Shown: positions 26,195 through 34,786, counted from the first letter of the stretch. The stretch: 64,000 nt of DNA from JAEUNJ01 sp052035955 (GCA_052035955.1 JBPOHD010000017.1:1-64000), one strand, 5' to 3'. Translations and numbers: made by a program. Notes: generated from the letters alone by a model not told the origin.

Positions 26195-27322
26195 ATGGCT
26201 TTCGCACGCACGGAGCGGAGGCGGGCCCTGGCGACGCGCAAGGTCGCCTACCTGCTGTTCCTGCTGACCCCGACGCTGATGCCGGCGGCCCTGCATCTGG
26301 GGTCCCTGACCGGCCTGCCGGACCTCATGGCCTGGTACCCGGTGTTCTGGGTCTTCGGACTCATTCCGGTGCTCGATTTCGCCATCGGCGAGGACCGGGT
26401 CAACCCGGACGAGGCCACCGAGACCCGGGCCATGCAGGACGATCCCTATTACCGGGCCCTGACCCTGCTCGCCGTGCCCATCCAGGCGGTGCTCCTGGTC
26501 TGGGGCGCCTGGGTGTTCGCCCACTGGCCATTCGGCCCCTGGGGCATGCTCGGCTGGCTGGTCTCCATGGGCGTGGTCTCCGGCATCAATGCCATCAACA
26601 TTGCCCACGAGCTGGTGCACCGGCATGGCCGCCTGGAGCCCTGGGCCGGCGGATTCCTGCTGTCGCTGGTCGGCTATGCGGGCTTCAAGGTCGAGCACGT
26701 GCGCGGGCACCACGTGAATGTATCGACGCCCCTCGACGCCTCCTCCGCCCGCTACGGCCAGTCCCTCTATGCCTTCCTGCCCCACGCCTGGAAATGGAAT
26801 TTCCTCAATGCCTGGCGGCTGGAGGCCGAACGGCTGCGCCGGCGGGGCCTGCCTGCCCTGCACTGGCGCAACGAACTTATCTGGTGGCATGGCTTGAGCC
26901 TGGCCGTTGCCGTGACGCTGGCCTGGGCCTTTGGCTGGCTCGGGCTCGTCTTCTTCGCCGGCCAGAGCTTCGTCGCCTTCACGGAACTGGAGATCATCAA
27001 CTACGTCGAGCACTACGGCCTGCACCGGCGGGTCAGGGCGGACGGCCGCTTCGAGCGCACCACCCACCAGCATTCCTGGAACAGCAGCTACCTGCTGACC
27101 AACCTGTTCCTGTTCCAGCTCCAGCGCCACTCGGACCATCACGCCCATCCGGCCCGCCGCTACCAGGTATTGCGCCACTTCGACGACAGCCCGCAGTTGC
27201 CGGCCGGCTATGCGACCATGGTCCTGCTGGCCCTGGTACCGCCCCTTTGGCACAGGGTCATGGATCCGCGGGTCGAGGCCTATTACGGCGACGAACCGGA
27301 ACAACTGGCGTCCGTCCGCTGA
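26195..27322 (+). CDS. alkB: Alkane 1-monooxygenase (AlkB family)
   Basis: Integral-membrane di-iron hydroxylase of 375 residues oxidising terminal methyl groups of alkanes. Several membrane helices are clear. The conserved histidine clusters are all present: 'NIAHELVHRHG', 'KVEHVRGHHVNVSTP', 'NYVEHYGLHRR' and 'LQRHSDHHAHPARRYQ'. AlkB needs rubredoxin and rubredoxin reductase; neither gene is adjacent, so they must be elsewhere if the enzyme works. It is the last gene of the rnr operon, an unusual setting for alkane degradation. Confidence 0.93.
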   Translation: MAFARTERRRALATRKVAYLLFLLTPTLMPAALHLGSLTGLPDLMAWYPVFWVFGLIPVLDFAIGEDRVNPDEATETRAMQDDPYYRALTLLAVPIQAVLLVWGAWVFAHWPFGPWGMLGWLVSMGVVSGINAINIAHELVHRHGRLEPWAGGFLLSLVGYAGFKVEHVRGHHVNVSTPLDASSARYGQSLYAFLPHAWKWNFLNAWRLEAERLRRRGLPALHWRNELIWWHGLSLAVAVTLAWAFGWLGLVFFAGQSFVAFTELEIINYVEHYGLHRRVRADGRFERTTHQHSWNSSYLLTNLFLFQLQRHSDHHAHPARRYQVLRHFDDSPQLPAGYATMVLLALVPPLWHRVMDPRVEAYYGDEPEQLASVR

Positions 27323-27339
27323 AGCCGGACACGACCGGG

Positions 27340-28335
27340 TCAGAAGACGGGGTCCCCGGGGAACAAGGGGCCGGTCGCGATCTCGCCGACCGGGATGCGA
27401 ACCAGCACCGTGGCCATGGGGCCGATGCCCGTGTCGGGCCTCGCTTCCCAGTAGGTGATCGTGTCGAAGTCTCCGGCGGCGTTCCGCGACGGGCGGACGA
27501 TGCCCATTCGATCGACTTTCACCGTCCGCTGGCGGTGGTTCAGGTGCCGGGCCGGCGCCTCCATGACCGCCACGGCGTCGTCGAGGTAGTCCTCCAGGGT
27601 CGGGGGCGGGCGGACCTTCCTGTCCGCGATTGCATCGGCTGCGAACCGACCGGATCGGTCCTCCGCCGGCGGCCTGCGGGAAAACGGATCGTCGTGCGTT
27701 TCCGGACGCAACGCCGGTGCTTCCTCCATAGCGGTGCCGGCCGCCGCGGCGATGCTCCGGCGCCGTGCCCGCATGTGTTCCAGGGAATGACGTATCAGTT
27801 GCCTGAAGACGATGCGCCCCGTCAGCGAGAGGGCGTGGGCTTCCGATCCCGCCACGGCGTGAAGACGATGACGGGTGAAGGACATCATCCTTTGCGGTAT
27901 GTCCCGGACGAGGATTCCACCCTCCAGCCCTTGGCCGAACACGGTCTTCTCCCGGCGTTCGGCGAGCAGCAGCGCGAACAGCGTTGCCGACCCGGCATGC
28001 CGCGGGGAGGCGAGAAATTCCCGCACGTTGGGGTCCCGGCCGGCGATCTCTCCGATCGACTCCGCGGTGGCGAACAGGAGGTGGACCAGGGGGTCCGCGG
28101 CAAAGGCGCGGCGGGTCAGTTCCACCGGCGGTTGCAGGCGGGCGACGACCAGACGGGTATGGAGGATGGCTTCCTCGACGGCGGGCGCCAGGCGCTGCCG
28201 GTAGTCGGAGAGGGCGCGCAGCCTCGGATCGGTGCGGTCGACCAGGGCCTCGATGGCGACCTCGACCAGCCGGCGGTCTCCCCCGGGCACCGGGTCCCCG
28301 TCGGTTGGAAACAGATGCTTCAGGAACTCGAACAC
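27340..28335 (-). CDS. Conserved-looking protein of unknown function
   Basis: A 331-residue soluble protein that I do not recognise. There is no signal peptide or membrane helix. The N-terminal two thirds are mostly helical and rich in Arg, Ala and Leu ('RLRALSDYRQRLAPAVEEAILHTRLVVARL'). After a polar, probably disordered stretch (about 205-245) the C-terminal part looks like a beta-rich unit ('TITYWEARPDTG', 'VLVRIPVGEIATG'). The composition and lack of low-complexity artefacts favour a real gene over its plus-strand shadows. It converges on alkB with a 17-base gap. Confidence 0.7.
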   Translation of the reverse strand: MFEFLKHLFPTDGDPVPGGDRRLVEVAIEALVDRTDPRLRALSDYRQRLAPAVEEAILHTRLVVARLQPPVELTRRAFAADPLVHLLFATAESIGEIAGRDPNVREFLASPRHAGSATLFALLLAERREKTVFGQGLEGGILVRDIPQRMMSFTRHRLHAVAGSEAHALSLTGRIVFRQLIRHSLEHMRARRRSIAAAAGTAMEEAPALRPETHDDPFSRRPPAEDRSGRFAADAIADRKVRPPPTLEDYLDDAVAVMEAPARHLNHRQRTVKVDRMGIVRPSRNAAGDFDTITYWEARPDTGIGPMATVLVRIPVGEIATGPLFPGDPVF

Positions 28336-28511
28336 CGCGCTCAGTTCCCCCGTTCGAACGCCTCACCGGCGGCTGCGGCTCCCCGCGATGCCGCGAAGTG
28401 TGGGGAAAATCCGTGGAAGGAGCAAGCGACCAATGCCGGCGCCGGCGCTCCTGTTGCGTCCAGGCCGGCGGGTTCCCCCACCGTGCGCCCCTGTCGCGCC
28501 GCCGGCGGCAG

Positions 28512-28545
28512 AAAAAAATGCCCGCCACCCTCCGGCGACGGGCAT
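28512..28545 (-). terminator. Rho-independent terminator after the first PEP-CTERM gene
   Basis: On the minus strand a 12-bp stem (ATGCCCGTCGCC with GGTGGCGGGCAT, including G-T pairs) is followed directly by seven T. It lies 62 bases beyond the PEP-CTERM stop codon. Confidence 0.75.
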
Positions 28546-28606
28546 GGGCTCGAACCACGCCGGCCGACCCGATGCTCCCGGGCAGCCCGGCGGAGATTCG
28601 CGACCC

Positions 28607-29434
28607 TTACTTGCGGCGTCGGCGGGCAACCGCCCCGAGGATCCCCAGGCCGGCCAGCATCATGGCGTAGGTCTCGGGTTCCGGGACCGGCGGATGGTAG
28701 GTGACGCTCGCCCCCATGACGCCGTTGATCTCGTTGTCGCCGTCCGCAATCAGGGCGCCCGGGCCGCCCCAGATGATCGAGGCATAGCGGAAGGTCCTGC
28801 TGGTGCCGGTGCCGACGGCGTAGGTGAAGCCGTCCCACTTGATCCCGGTGTTGCTCATGAAGCCTTCCAGCCAGACGCGCTGGGTGACGGCCTGTGTCCA
28901 GGTGATCCTGTCATCGGAGAGGTAAACCGTGGATTCGATGGCTTCCTGGGGCAGAGGGCCGTGATCGATGGTGTTGAAGATAATGGCGGTGGATGCCCCG
29001 GGGCCGAGGTCCCACACGGCGCCGCCCACGCCGCTGCCCGTCTGCAGCCAATACTGGTCGATGTTGCTGCCGGCATAGGTCCGGTCCCTGTCGCTCGGGT
29101 AGGTGTAATCGAAGCTCCCGGTGCCGGTGAGGTCGTTGGAGCGGCCGGCCGCGTTGGCGCCGGCGCCGGTCTGGCAACCGTCGCAGGCGATCAGCGGTGC
29201 GGCGGTGAACCCGGCCGTGTTGAAGACGCCGTCGTCGAGGAGCCCCTTGTCGATCACGAGTTGCCGGTTGGCCAGGGTATTGGACCCGTAGAAGAGGCTC
29301 GCGAAGGTGCCTACCGAGGCGCCCTGCCAGGTGCGCCCATCGTTCGGGTCGGTCACCAGGGCCGCGGAAGCTGCCTGGGCGAGGGATACAAGGACCAGGG
29401 CCGCAGTGCCCTGCTTCAGATGGGCGGGATTCAT
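28607..29434 (-). CDS. PEP-CTERM sorting domain protein
   Basis: A 275-residue exported protein. It has a signal peptide (about 1-27, ending AASA) and a beta-rich middle of unknown function containing one C-D-G-C pair. The C-terminus is a classic sorting signal: V-P-E-P-E-T-Y-A-M, a hydrophobic helix (MMLAGLGILGAV) and a basic RRRRK tail. Such proteins are processed by an exosortase in bacteria that make exopolysaccharide; no exosortase is in this window. The ATG at 29434 follows GGAG and starts the signal peptide. It shares its terminal signal and an upstream palindrome with the second PEP-CTERM protein near 62.4 kb. Confidence 0.88.
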   Translation of the reverse strand: MNPAHLKQGTAALVLVSLAQAASAALVTDPNDGRTWQGASVGTFASLFYGSNTLANRQLVIDKGLLDDGVFNTAGFTAAPLIACDGCQTGAGANAAGRSNDLTGTGSFDYTYPSDRDRTYAGSNIDQYWLQTGSGVGGAVWDLGPGASTAIIFNTIDHGPLPQEAIESTVYLSDDRITWTQAVTQRVWLEGFMSNTGIKWDGFTYAVGTGTSRTFRYASIIWGGPGALIADGDNEINGVMGASVTYHPPVPEPETYAMMLAGLGILGAVARRRRK

Positions 29435-29567
29435 GTGCGTGTCACTCCATGTGGTAGGTTGCGAAGGCACGGCAATGCGCGACGAAGGCACGCCATTCAA
29501 TACGGGCGGCCGGCTCACCGTATAGATACGAACATTTTGAGGATGAATGGTTCCGCGGCGGATGGCA

Positions 29568-29589
29568 ATAGTCCATTCGGACTATCGCG
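29568..29589. promoter_or_regulatory. Palindromic upstream motif of PEP-CTERM genes, copy 1
   Basis: A perfect inverted repeat ATAGTCC-N4-GGACTAT (29568-29585) lies 134 bases upstream of the PEP-CTERM gene (minus) and 57 bases upstream of the HD hydrolase gene (plus). Read toward the PEP-CTERM gene it continues into TGCC, matching the copy near 62.33 kb. Confidence 0.6.
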
Positions 29590-29641
29590 GGTGGCCGGGA
29601 CGACGGCGTGCGGCGGCAGACCATCGACCACGGAGGCATCG

Positions 29642-30253
29642 ATGCCCAGGATACTCGGCGAACCCATACTTTCCCCCAGGTTTGCGCTGGCGCTCCAGTT
29701 CGCGAACCAGGTCCATTCGGCCCAGGTCCGCAAGGGAGGAAGAGTGCCCTACATCACCCACCTGATGTCCGTCTGCGCCCTGGTCCTGGAGAACGGCGGC
29801 GACGAGGACGAGGCCATCGGGGCATTACTCCACGATGCCGCCGAGGATTGCGGCGGGAGGCCCATGCTCGAGTCGGTGCGCACCCTGTTCGGAACCAGGG
29901 TGGCCGACATCGTCGAGGGGTGCACCGACACCCTCGAGGACCCGAAACCCGATTGGCATCGCCGCAAGGAGGCCTATGTCGTCCATCTGCGCACGGCGTC
30001 ACCCTCGGTGAAACTCGTGGCCGGCTGCGACAAGTTGCACAACCTTTCGTCGACCTTGAAGGACCTGCGGGGCGGGCCGGGGCCGGACTACTGGGTCCGA
30101 TTCACCGCCGATGCGGCAGCCCAGGCGTGGTACTACGGGGCTTGCGCAGAAGCCCTGGAGGCGGCGCCCGCGTCGCCGGTGGCGGGGGAGTTCAGGCGGG
30201 TGTTCGGGGAGTTCCGGGCCGTCCTGGTGGGCCATGGTGCTTCGGCGGAATAG
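29642..30253 (+). CDS. HD-domain hydrolase, SpoT/MESH1-like
   Basis: A 203-residue protein formed almost wholly by an HD phosphohydrolase domain. The metal site is visible as 'YITHLMSV' (first His), 'LLHDAAEDCGG' (His-Asp pair) and 'KLVAGCDKLHNL' (last Asp). The N-terminal 'ALQFANQVHSAQVRKGGRVPY' is typical of RelA/SpoT hydrolase domains and small alarmone hydrolases. It has no synthetase, TGS or ACT domain, so (p)ppGpp or another nucleotide is only a family-based guess for substrate. GGAGG five bases before the ATG supports this start; the longer open frame runs back through noncoding sequence. Confidence 0.88.
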   Translation: MPRILGEPILSPRFALALQFANQVHSAQVRKGGRVPYITHLMSVCALVLENGGDEDEAIGALLHDAAEDCGGRPMLESVRTLFGTRVADIVEGCTDTLEDPKPDWHRRKEAYVVHLRTASPSVKLVAGCDKLHNLSSTLKDLRGGPGPDYWVRFTADAAAQAWYYGACAEALEAAPASPVAGEFRRVFGEFRAVLVGHGASAE

Positions 30254-30411
30254 GCCATCGTCCTGATCGACCCGTTCGGGGGCGAACTCTCACCGTACTG
30301 AACGGTGCGTGCCTGGCTCGTCCCCTGAGCCACCCGCGGCACATGATGCGGGCTGAAGGGCTCGCTCGTCCATAGGTTGCCCTTCGAAGACGATGAATCC
30401 GGGAGCCACAA

Positions 30412-30951
30412 ATGAACTCGAACGCCCGTGAAGTGTGGGATTGGGACGAACTCCCCCGAGTCGACCTCGGTCCGGAAGGTCACCGGAAACGCCCCAGGAC
30501 GGAGGAATGGCCGCTTACGCTGGCCACCGGTCGGGTGATCCGACTGGACCGCTACTTCCAGCAGGACACCGCCCGGGGTTGGTTGTGCGGGGCGCCGTTT
30601 CAGCATGTGCGCGAGCAGCAGGTCGAGGAGGCATTGTCCTCTGCCCGCCGCGTCTTCCAGCGGCGCGAAGATGAGCCGGTGCATCTCCTGCCCCCGATGC
30701 TTTACCGTTACACCTCGAAACTGCCGGTGCGGATCGCTCCCTCGGGCATCACCGAGATGCTGGCGTTGCCGCCGGTCTGCTCGATGGCGGAATTCCGTTC
30801 CGATTCGCCGGTGCGGGATTCCGACCAGGTCTACTCGTCCCTCGTCGCCGTCTGGTTCCAAAACCGGTACGGCCTGCCGGAGGATCCGTACGTTCTTGAG
30901 ATGTTGCGGACGATGCCCTGGGACGAGCTGGCGGGCGACTGGACACCGTGA
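30412..30951 (+). CDS. Hypothetical protein
   Basis: A 179-residue soluble protein of no family I recognise. It is acidic at the C-terminus, has several Trp residues and carries no signal or membrane segment. Phrases such as 'LLPPMLYRYTSKLPVRIAPSG' suggest a folded domain. It faces the phage-type protein at 30970 tail to tail with an 18-base gap, inside the region I suspect to be an integrated element. Real-gene status rests on balanced composition and clean boundaries. Confidence 0.6.
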   Translation: MNSNAREVWDWDELPRVDLGPEGHRKRPRTEEWPLTLATGRVIRLDRYFQQDTARGWLCGAPFQHVREQQVEEALSSARRVFQRREDEPVHLLPPMLYRYTSKLPVRIAPSGITEMLALPPVCSMAEFRSDSPVRDSDQVYSSLVAVWFQNRYGLPEDPYVLEMLRTMPWDELAGDWTP

Positions 30952-30969
30952 TCCCGCCCTCCGGCCCGT

Positions 30970-32364
30970 TCAGCGCGCGATGCGCTGGCCGACGGCGCCG
31001 AGCCAGGGCAGCCCGTTGCGGGCCAGGTCGTCCCGCATGGCATCGGAGAACAACAGCGAGGGCAGGCGGGCGATGTCCGGCTTCTCCAGGGTTTGCCGGT
31101 GGCGCTCTGCCGATTCCGCGTCGGGGAACGGGTCCGACGTGCTCTGCCCGGTCGCCCGCTCGATGACCCGCCAGTTGCCCTGGCGGTGGTCACGCCGTGT
31201 GCGGAAGCGGCGGGTGGCGGTCGGGAAGGCCAGGTCGTCGATGCGCACCGCGAAGCAGGCGGCGAGCCCCTCGACCGCCTTCAACACGATGCGGTCGTAG
31301 AACACGGCCAGCCCGTCCGCGTCGGCATTGGGAAAGCGTTCGGCGTGGAAGCGGCCGGGCAGCCAGGCGATACCGTCGAGACGGCGCTCGACGGCCAGCA
31401 GCACCATCGCCCTCAGGGCCAGTTCCACCCATTGGGTCTCGTAGGGATTGGCGGGCGGAATCTCGTCGTCGAAGGGATCGGTTTCGGTGCCGCCGGTCCC
31501 TTCCGCAGAACGCTGACGGAGCAGTTCCCGGCGCCCCTGGTTCCAGTCACTCTGGATTTCCTCGATCACCAGGAATCGGCCGAAGAAGGTTTCCCGCTCC
31601 TTGGTGCGGATATGGGCCACGAGGTTGCGGACCGGAAAGTGATCGCTCCAGAAGTCTTCCCGCAGGTTTGGCAGGGTGAGCCACCATTCCGTGTAGAAGG
31701 CGCCCATGGGCAGGGTGTATTCGGGGAAGGCGTTGACCGCCTCCGATGGGCCGACGAAGCCGGCCTCGCGCAGTTGCCTGGCCATTTCGGCGACGACCTG
31801 CCGGCCGAAGGCCATGGCCTCCCGGGCAGTGGCGAATTCGACGCCGGGGACGTAAGTCGGCAGGACCTTGCCGCCGCTCTTCACCGTGAAGGACCAGTAG
31901 TGATGGCGCCCGAACAGGCCGCGGTCCGCCTCGATGTGCAGCCAGACGTGGAGGCCAAAACTGCGGTCCCGGTAGCGGAGGACGCGGATCTGGCGCTGGC
32001 CGTTGCGGATGCCGGTGGGTGGCAGTTTCTCCGGCCGCGGCAGTTTTTCGTAACGGACCGCGGGAGAAAACGGGGCGATGACGCAGCGCTGGAGGAGCGG
32101 GGCGCAGGGCGGTCTTCGGGACAGGAAGGCTTCGATTTCAGCGCGGGTGATGCGGGCATCGGCGTGCCGTTCGAGCAGGGGCACGATCCCGGACCATTCG
32201 ATCTCGGTGGCGCTGACCCCCTTGCTGCGCAGGTTGCGCAGGGTGCCGGCCCATTGCCGGCCGGTGGCGCTGGCCGGTCCCGCCGCCTTGAGCTTCCTCA
32301 GCAGGGGTGACCAGAGATTGACGGGGACGACCTCGTGACGCTCGGGGGTGGTCGCCTGGGTCAT
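30970..32364 (-). CDS. Phage/plasmid 'polyvalent protein'-type protein
   Basis: A 464-residue protein. The middle third resembles a module found inside very large phage and plasmid polyvalent proteins: 'TEWWLTLPNLREDFWSDHFPVRNLVAHIR', 'RFLVIEEIQSDWNQGRREL', 'WVELALRAMVLLAVERRLDGIAWLPG' and 'FYDRIVLKAVEGL' follow its usual order. In those giants the module lies among methylase, helicase and ADP-ribosyltransferase domains. Here it stands nearly alone with an N-terminal helical region (about 1-110). Its biochemical role is unknown. It supports a mobile origin for this region. Confidence 0.7.
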   Translation of the reverse strand: MTQATTPERHEVVPVNLWSPLLRKLKAAGPASATGRQWAGTLRNLRSKGVSATEIEWSGIVPLLERHADARITRAEIEAFLSRRPPCAPLLQRCVIAPFSPAVRYEKLPRPEKLPPTGIRNGQRQIRVLRYRDRSFGLHVWLHIEADRGLFGRHHYWSFTVKSGGKVLPTYVPGVEFATAREAMAFGRQVVAEMARQLREAGFVGPSEAVNAFPEYTLPMGAFYTEWWLTLPNLREDFWSDHFPVRNLVAHIRTKERETFFGRFLVIEEIQSDWNQGRRELLRQRSAEGTGGTETDPFDDEIPPANPYETQWVELALRAMVLLAVERRLDGIAWLPGRFHAERFPNADADGLAVFYDRIVLKAVEGLAACFAVRIDDLAFPTATRRFRTRRDHRQGNWRVIERATGQSTSDPFPDAESAERHRQTLEKPDIARLPSLLFSDAMRDDLARNGLPWLGAVGQRIAR

Positions 32365-32433
32365 CGCGCCATCGCCTCGCTGGAAACGTCCTTCCAGTCT
32401 TTGTCTATGGATTTACGAACCCGGATTCGAAAA

Positions 32434-33303
32434 TCATGGATTGTCATCGAGCAGGTGGATTTCGATGCTCCCGGCGAGGCCGCGTAGGACCGCATCGATC
32501 CCTTTCAGGCCGGCCAGGGCCCCGGTCGGCAGGCTCACGTCCCGGGAATGGACAACGCCGGATTCGCGCGGGTTGATCCGGATCAGCGGGGCCTCGACGG
32601 AGGCGCCCATCGTCCGGGCGGTCGGGATGTGGGTGCCGGCGCCCAGTTCGACGACCACAGGGCATTCGACGCTTTCCAGCCATCGCTTCAGTGCGGCCCG
32701 CTGGACGCGTTCCCGGAATTCCAGCCAACGCCAGTCGCTGAACATGAGGATGTTGGGACGCGCCAGCCCGCCGCAATGGGGGCAGGCCGGCATCGGCCCG
32801 GTGAGCAGGCAGCGTTCCTCGTCCACGTCGGGGTGGAAGTCGGCGGCGGGCCAGATGTCGCCCGCGCAACCGGCGAGGCATTGCAGATGATGGATGGAGC
32901 CGTGGACCTCGCAGACCTCGGCGGCCTTGAAGCCGGCCTTCTGGAACTGTCCATCCACGTTGCTGGTGAAGACGAAGGCACCCCTGGGCATCTGGTCCGC
33001 CCAGTCGAGCAGGATGCGGAAGCCGTCGTGGGGCAGGGTGGCGCGGTAGAGGGCCAGGCGGTGGCCGTAGAAGCCCCAGGCCATCCGCGGGCGCTCCTCG
33101 AAGGCGGCCGGCGAGGCGATGGACTGGAAATCGATGCGGGCCCTGCCAAGGGCGGGGTAGGCGCGCCAGAAGCCCTCGGCGCCGCGGAAGTCGGGCAAGC
33201 CGGAATCGACGCCCATGCCGGCGCCGGCGGTGATCAGGAGGCCGTCGGCGGCATCGATCAGCCGGGCGGCGCGGTCGAAAAGGGCGGGGTCGATGGGGGT
33301 CAT
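32434..33303 (-). CDS. Sir2-family NAD-dependent protein deacylase
   Basis: A 289-residue sirtuin-like enzyme. The NAD-binding motif is 'ITAGAGMGVDSGLPDFRG', followed by 'TSNVDGQFQKAGF' and the catalytic histidine in 'CEVHGSIHHLQC'. Zinc cysteines fit Cys in 'QCLAGCAGD' and 'CPHCGG'. The late NAD-site 'VVELGAGTHIPTARTM' and 'LIRINPRE' are intact. The sequence differs from CobB-type sirtuins in the long insert around 70-95. Substrate is unknown. It lies between the polyvalent-type gene and the integrase and may belong to the integrated element; stand-alone Sir2 proteins in such settings are sometimes defence genes. Confidence 0.88.
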   Translation of the reverse strand: MTPIDPALFDRAARLIDAADGLLITAGAGMGVDSGLPDFRGAEGFWRAYPALGRARIDFQSIASPAAFEERPRMAWGFYGHRLALYRATLPHDGFRILLDWADQMPRGAFVFTSNVDGQFQKAGFKAAEVCEVHGSIHHLQCLAGCAGDIWPAADFHPDVDEERCLLTGPMPACPHCGGLARPNILMFSDWRWLEFRERVQRAALKRWLESVECPVVVELGAGTHIPTARTMGASVEAPLIRINPRESGVVHSRDVSLPTGALAGLKGIDAVLRGLAGSIEIHLLDDNP

Positions 33304-33374
33304 GGCGTTCCGGCTTTTCGTGGCGGGGAGTTCATCGGAACAGGTTGAGGCATTCCCGGCTCAAGGGATGAGCC

Positions 33375-34625
33375 TCAGGCCGCCTCCGGCATCGGAATCA
33401 CCTTGGCGCCCCGTTGTGCGGCGGCCAGTTGTTCGCCCCACCAGTGGTAAAGCCGGATTCGCTGCTCGAACCTCTCGCCGCGGTCGTAGGCCCGCGCGAC
33501 CTCATTGTCGTGGGCGTGGTCCAGGGCCAGTTCCACCACCTCGCGCTCGAAGCCATGGTCCCGGGCCAGGGTGGCGAAGGCGCTGCGCCAGCCGTGGGGG
33601 GAGTGTTTGCCTTCGAGGCCGAGGGTGACCCGATATGCCTTTTCGATGCCATCGCGGCCGATGTGCTTCCCGCCGGCGGGGGAGGGGAAGAGGAATCCCC
33701 GGCCGCCGATAAGGCCGCGCCACTGCTTGAGCTCCTCGACGATCTGCTTCGGCAGCGGAATCCGGTGGTCGATGTCCCGGTTGTTCACCTTCATCTTGCG
33801 GCGGGGGATGACCCATATGGGCTGTTCCGCCTCCAGGTCGAATTCGCGCCATTCGGCCGTCACGACATTGCCGATGCGGGCCGCGGTATAGGCGCAGAGG
33901 CGGTGCCCCAGGTGGATGGGGCGCGAGAGCCGGGCCTGTTCGGCGCGGCGCAGGATGTCGCCGAGGGCCTTGAATTCGACGATGGCCGGCATCCGGCCGC
34001 TGTCCTTCTTCCGGGGCAGGATCTCGCGGGCGGGGGCGGCGGGGTTGTCGCGGCAAAGGCCCCTGGCCTGGGCGTAGCGGAACACGCCGTTCAGGTGCTG
34101 GAGGATGCGGGTGGCCGTTTCCAGGACGTCCCGCTTGTGGATGTCCTCGATCGCCTTGGCCACCATGGCGGGGGTGATGCTAGCAATGGGAAGGTTGCCC
34201 AGCGCGGGGTAGACATCCCGCTCGAAGGCGCGGGCGGACTTGGTATGGTGCCCGGGGCTCCACTCCCGCTGCTTCATGGCCAGCCATTCCTGGGCCACCG
34301 ACTGGAAGGTGTTCTCGGCCGAGGCGGCGGTGGCCGCCCGGCTGACCCGGCGGGCGTCCACCGGGTCCTTGCCCTCCCGGATCAGGCCCTTGAGGTCGGC
34401 CAGGGCGATTCGCGCCTGGCCCAGGCTGACCAGTGGATAGGTGCCGACCGAGAACACCTTTTCCTTGCCGCCGATCCGGTACTTGATGCGCCAACTGGGG
34501 CTGCCGGCCTTCGGGATGAAGAGATAAAGGCCGCCGCCGTCGGCCAGTTTCTTTCCTGGCTCGGCCGCGGCGACGAACGCCTTGACGGCCTTGTCGGAGA
34601 GTTTGTTCCGTATACCCCCAGCCAT
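33375..34625 (-). CDS. Tyrosine recombinase (P4-type integrase) next to ssrA
   Basis: A 416-residue integrase with an N-terminal arm-binding domain of the DUF4102 type ('NKLSDKAVKAFVAAAEPGKKLADGGGLYL'), a core-binding domain (about 110-190) and a C-terminal catalytic domain. Catalytic residues are visible as Arg in 'TAARIGNVVTAEW', His-x-x-Arg in 'SPHGWRSAF', the His of 'LDHAH' and the Tyr of 'VARAYDRG'. The ATG at 34625 follows GAGGG. It is 161 bases from the 3' end of ssrA, the favoured target of this integrase class, and reads away from it. It defines one end of a probable genomic island. Confidence 0.92.
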   Translation of the reverse strand: MAGGIRNKLSDKAVKAFVAAAEPGKKLADGGGLYLFIPKAGSPSWRIKYRIGGKEKVFSVGTYPLVSLGQARIALADLKGLIREGKDPVDARRVSRAATAASAENTFQSVAQEWLAMKQREWSPGHHTKSARAFERDVYPALGNLPIASITPAMVAKAIEDIHKRDVLETATRILQHLNGVFRYAQARGLCRDNPAAPAREILPRKKDSGRMPAIVEFKALGDILRRAEQARLSRPIHLGHRLCAYTAARIGNVVTAEWREFDLEAEQPIWVIPRRKMKVNNRDIDHRIPLPKQIVEELKQWRGLIGGRGFLFPSPAGGKHIGRDGIEKAYRVTLGLEGKHSPHGWRSAFATLARDHGFEREVVELALDHAHDNEVARAYDRGERFEQRIRLYHWWGEQLAAAQRGAKVIPMPEAA

Positions 34626-34783
34626 GATTTTTCCCTCGTCCGATTTTCCTGATATACCCCCTTGTCTACCCCCATTATGGTCGGCTGTTGGTGGATATTG
34701 CAAGTGCTCGTTGGACGAACAAGGCCCGAAAAACCAAAGAAAAACGCCGTCACTTGGACGGCGTTGGATAAGTTTGGGGGTAT
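34611..34783. repeat. Repeated TACCCCC boxes between integrase and ssrA
   Basis: The heptamer TACCCCC occurs at 34613-34619, 34655-34661 and 34667-34673, and inverted (GGGGGTA) at 34776-34782. The first two copies are TATACCCCC. The first lies in the integrase start region. They flank the junction with the ssrA 3' end, as arm-type integrase binding sites would. This is inferred from position and repetition. Confidence 0.5.
34733..34765 (-). terminator. Rho-independent terminator of ssrA
   Basis: On the minus strand a perfect 9-bp stem AACGCCGTC / GACGGCGTT with a 5-base loop (CAAGT) runs into TTTTTCTTT. It lies 22 bases beyond the tmRNA 3' end, on the integrase side of the presumed insertion point. 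Confidence 0.85.
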
Positions 34784-34786
34784 TAA

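Noticed and set aside
24995..28558. 1187-codon minus-strand open frame across rlmB, the quinone reductase and alkB
   Set aside because: Arg/Gly/Pro-rich shadow of three well-supported genes on the other strand.
30290..30306. Hairpin CACCGT-N5-ACGGTG downstream of the HD hydrolase gene
   Set aside because: Six-base stem without T-run; too weak to call a terminator.
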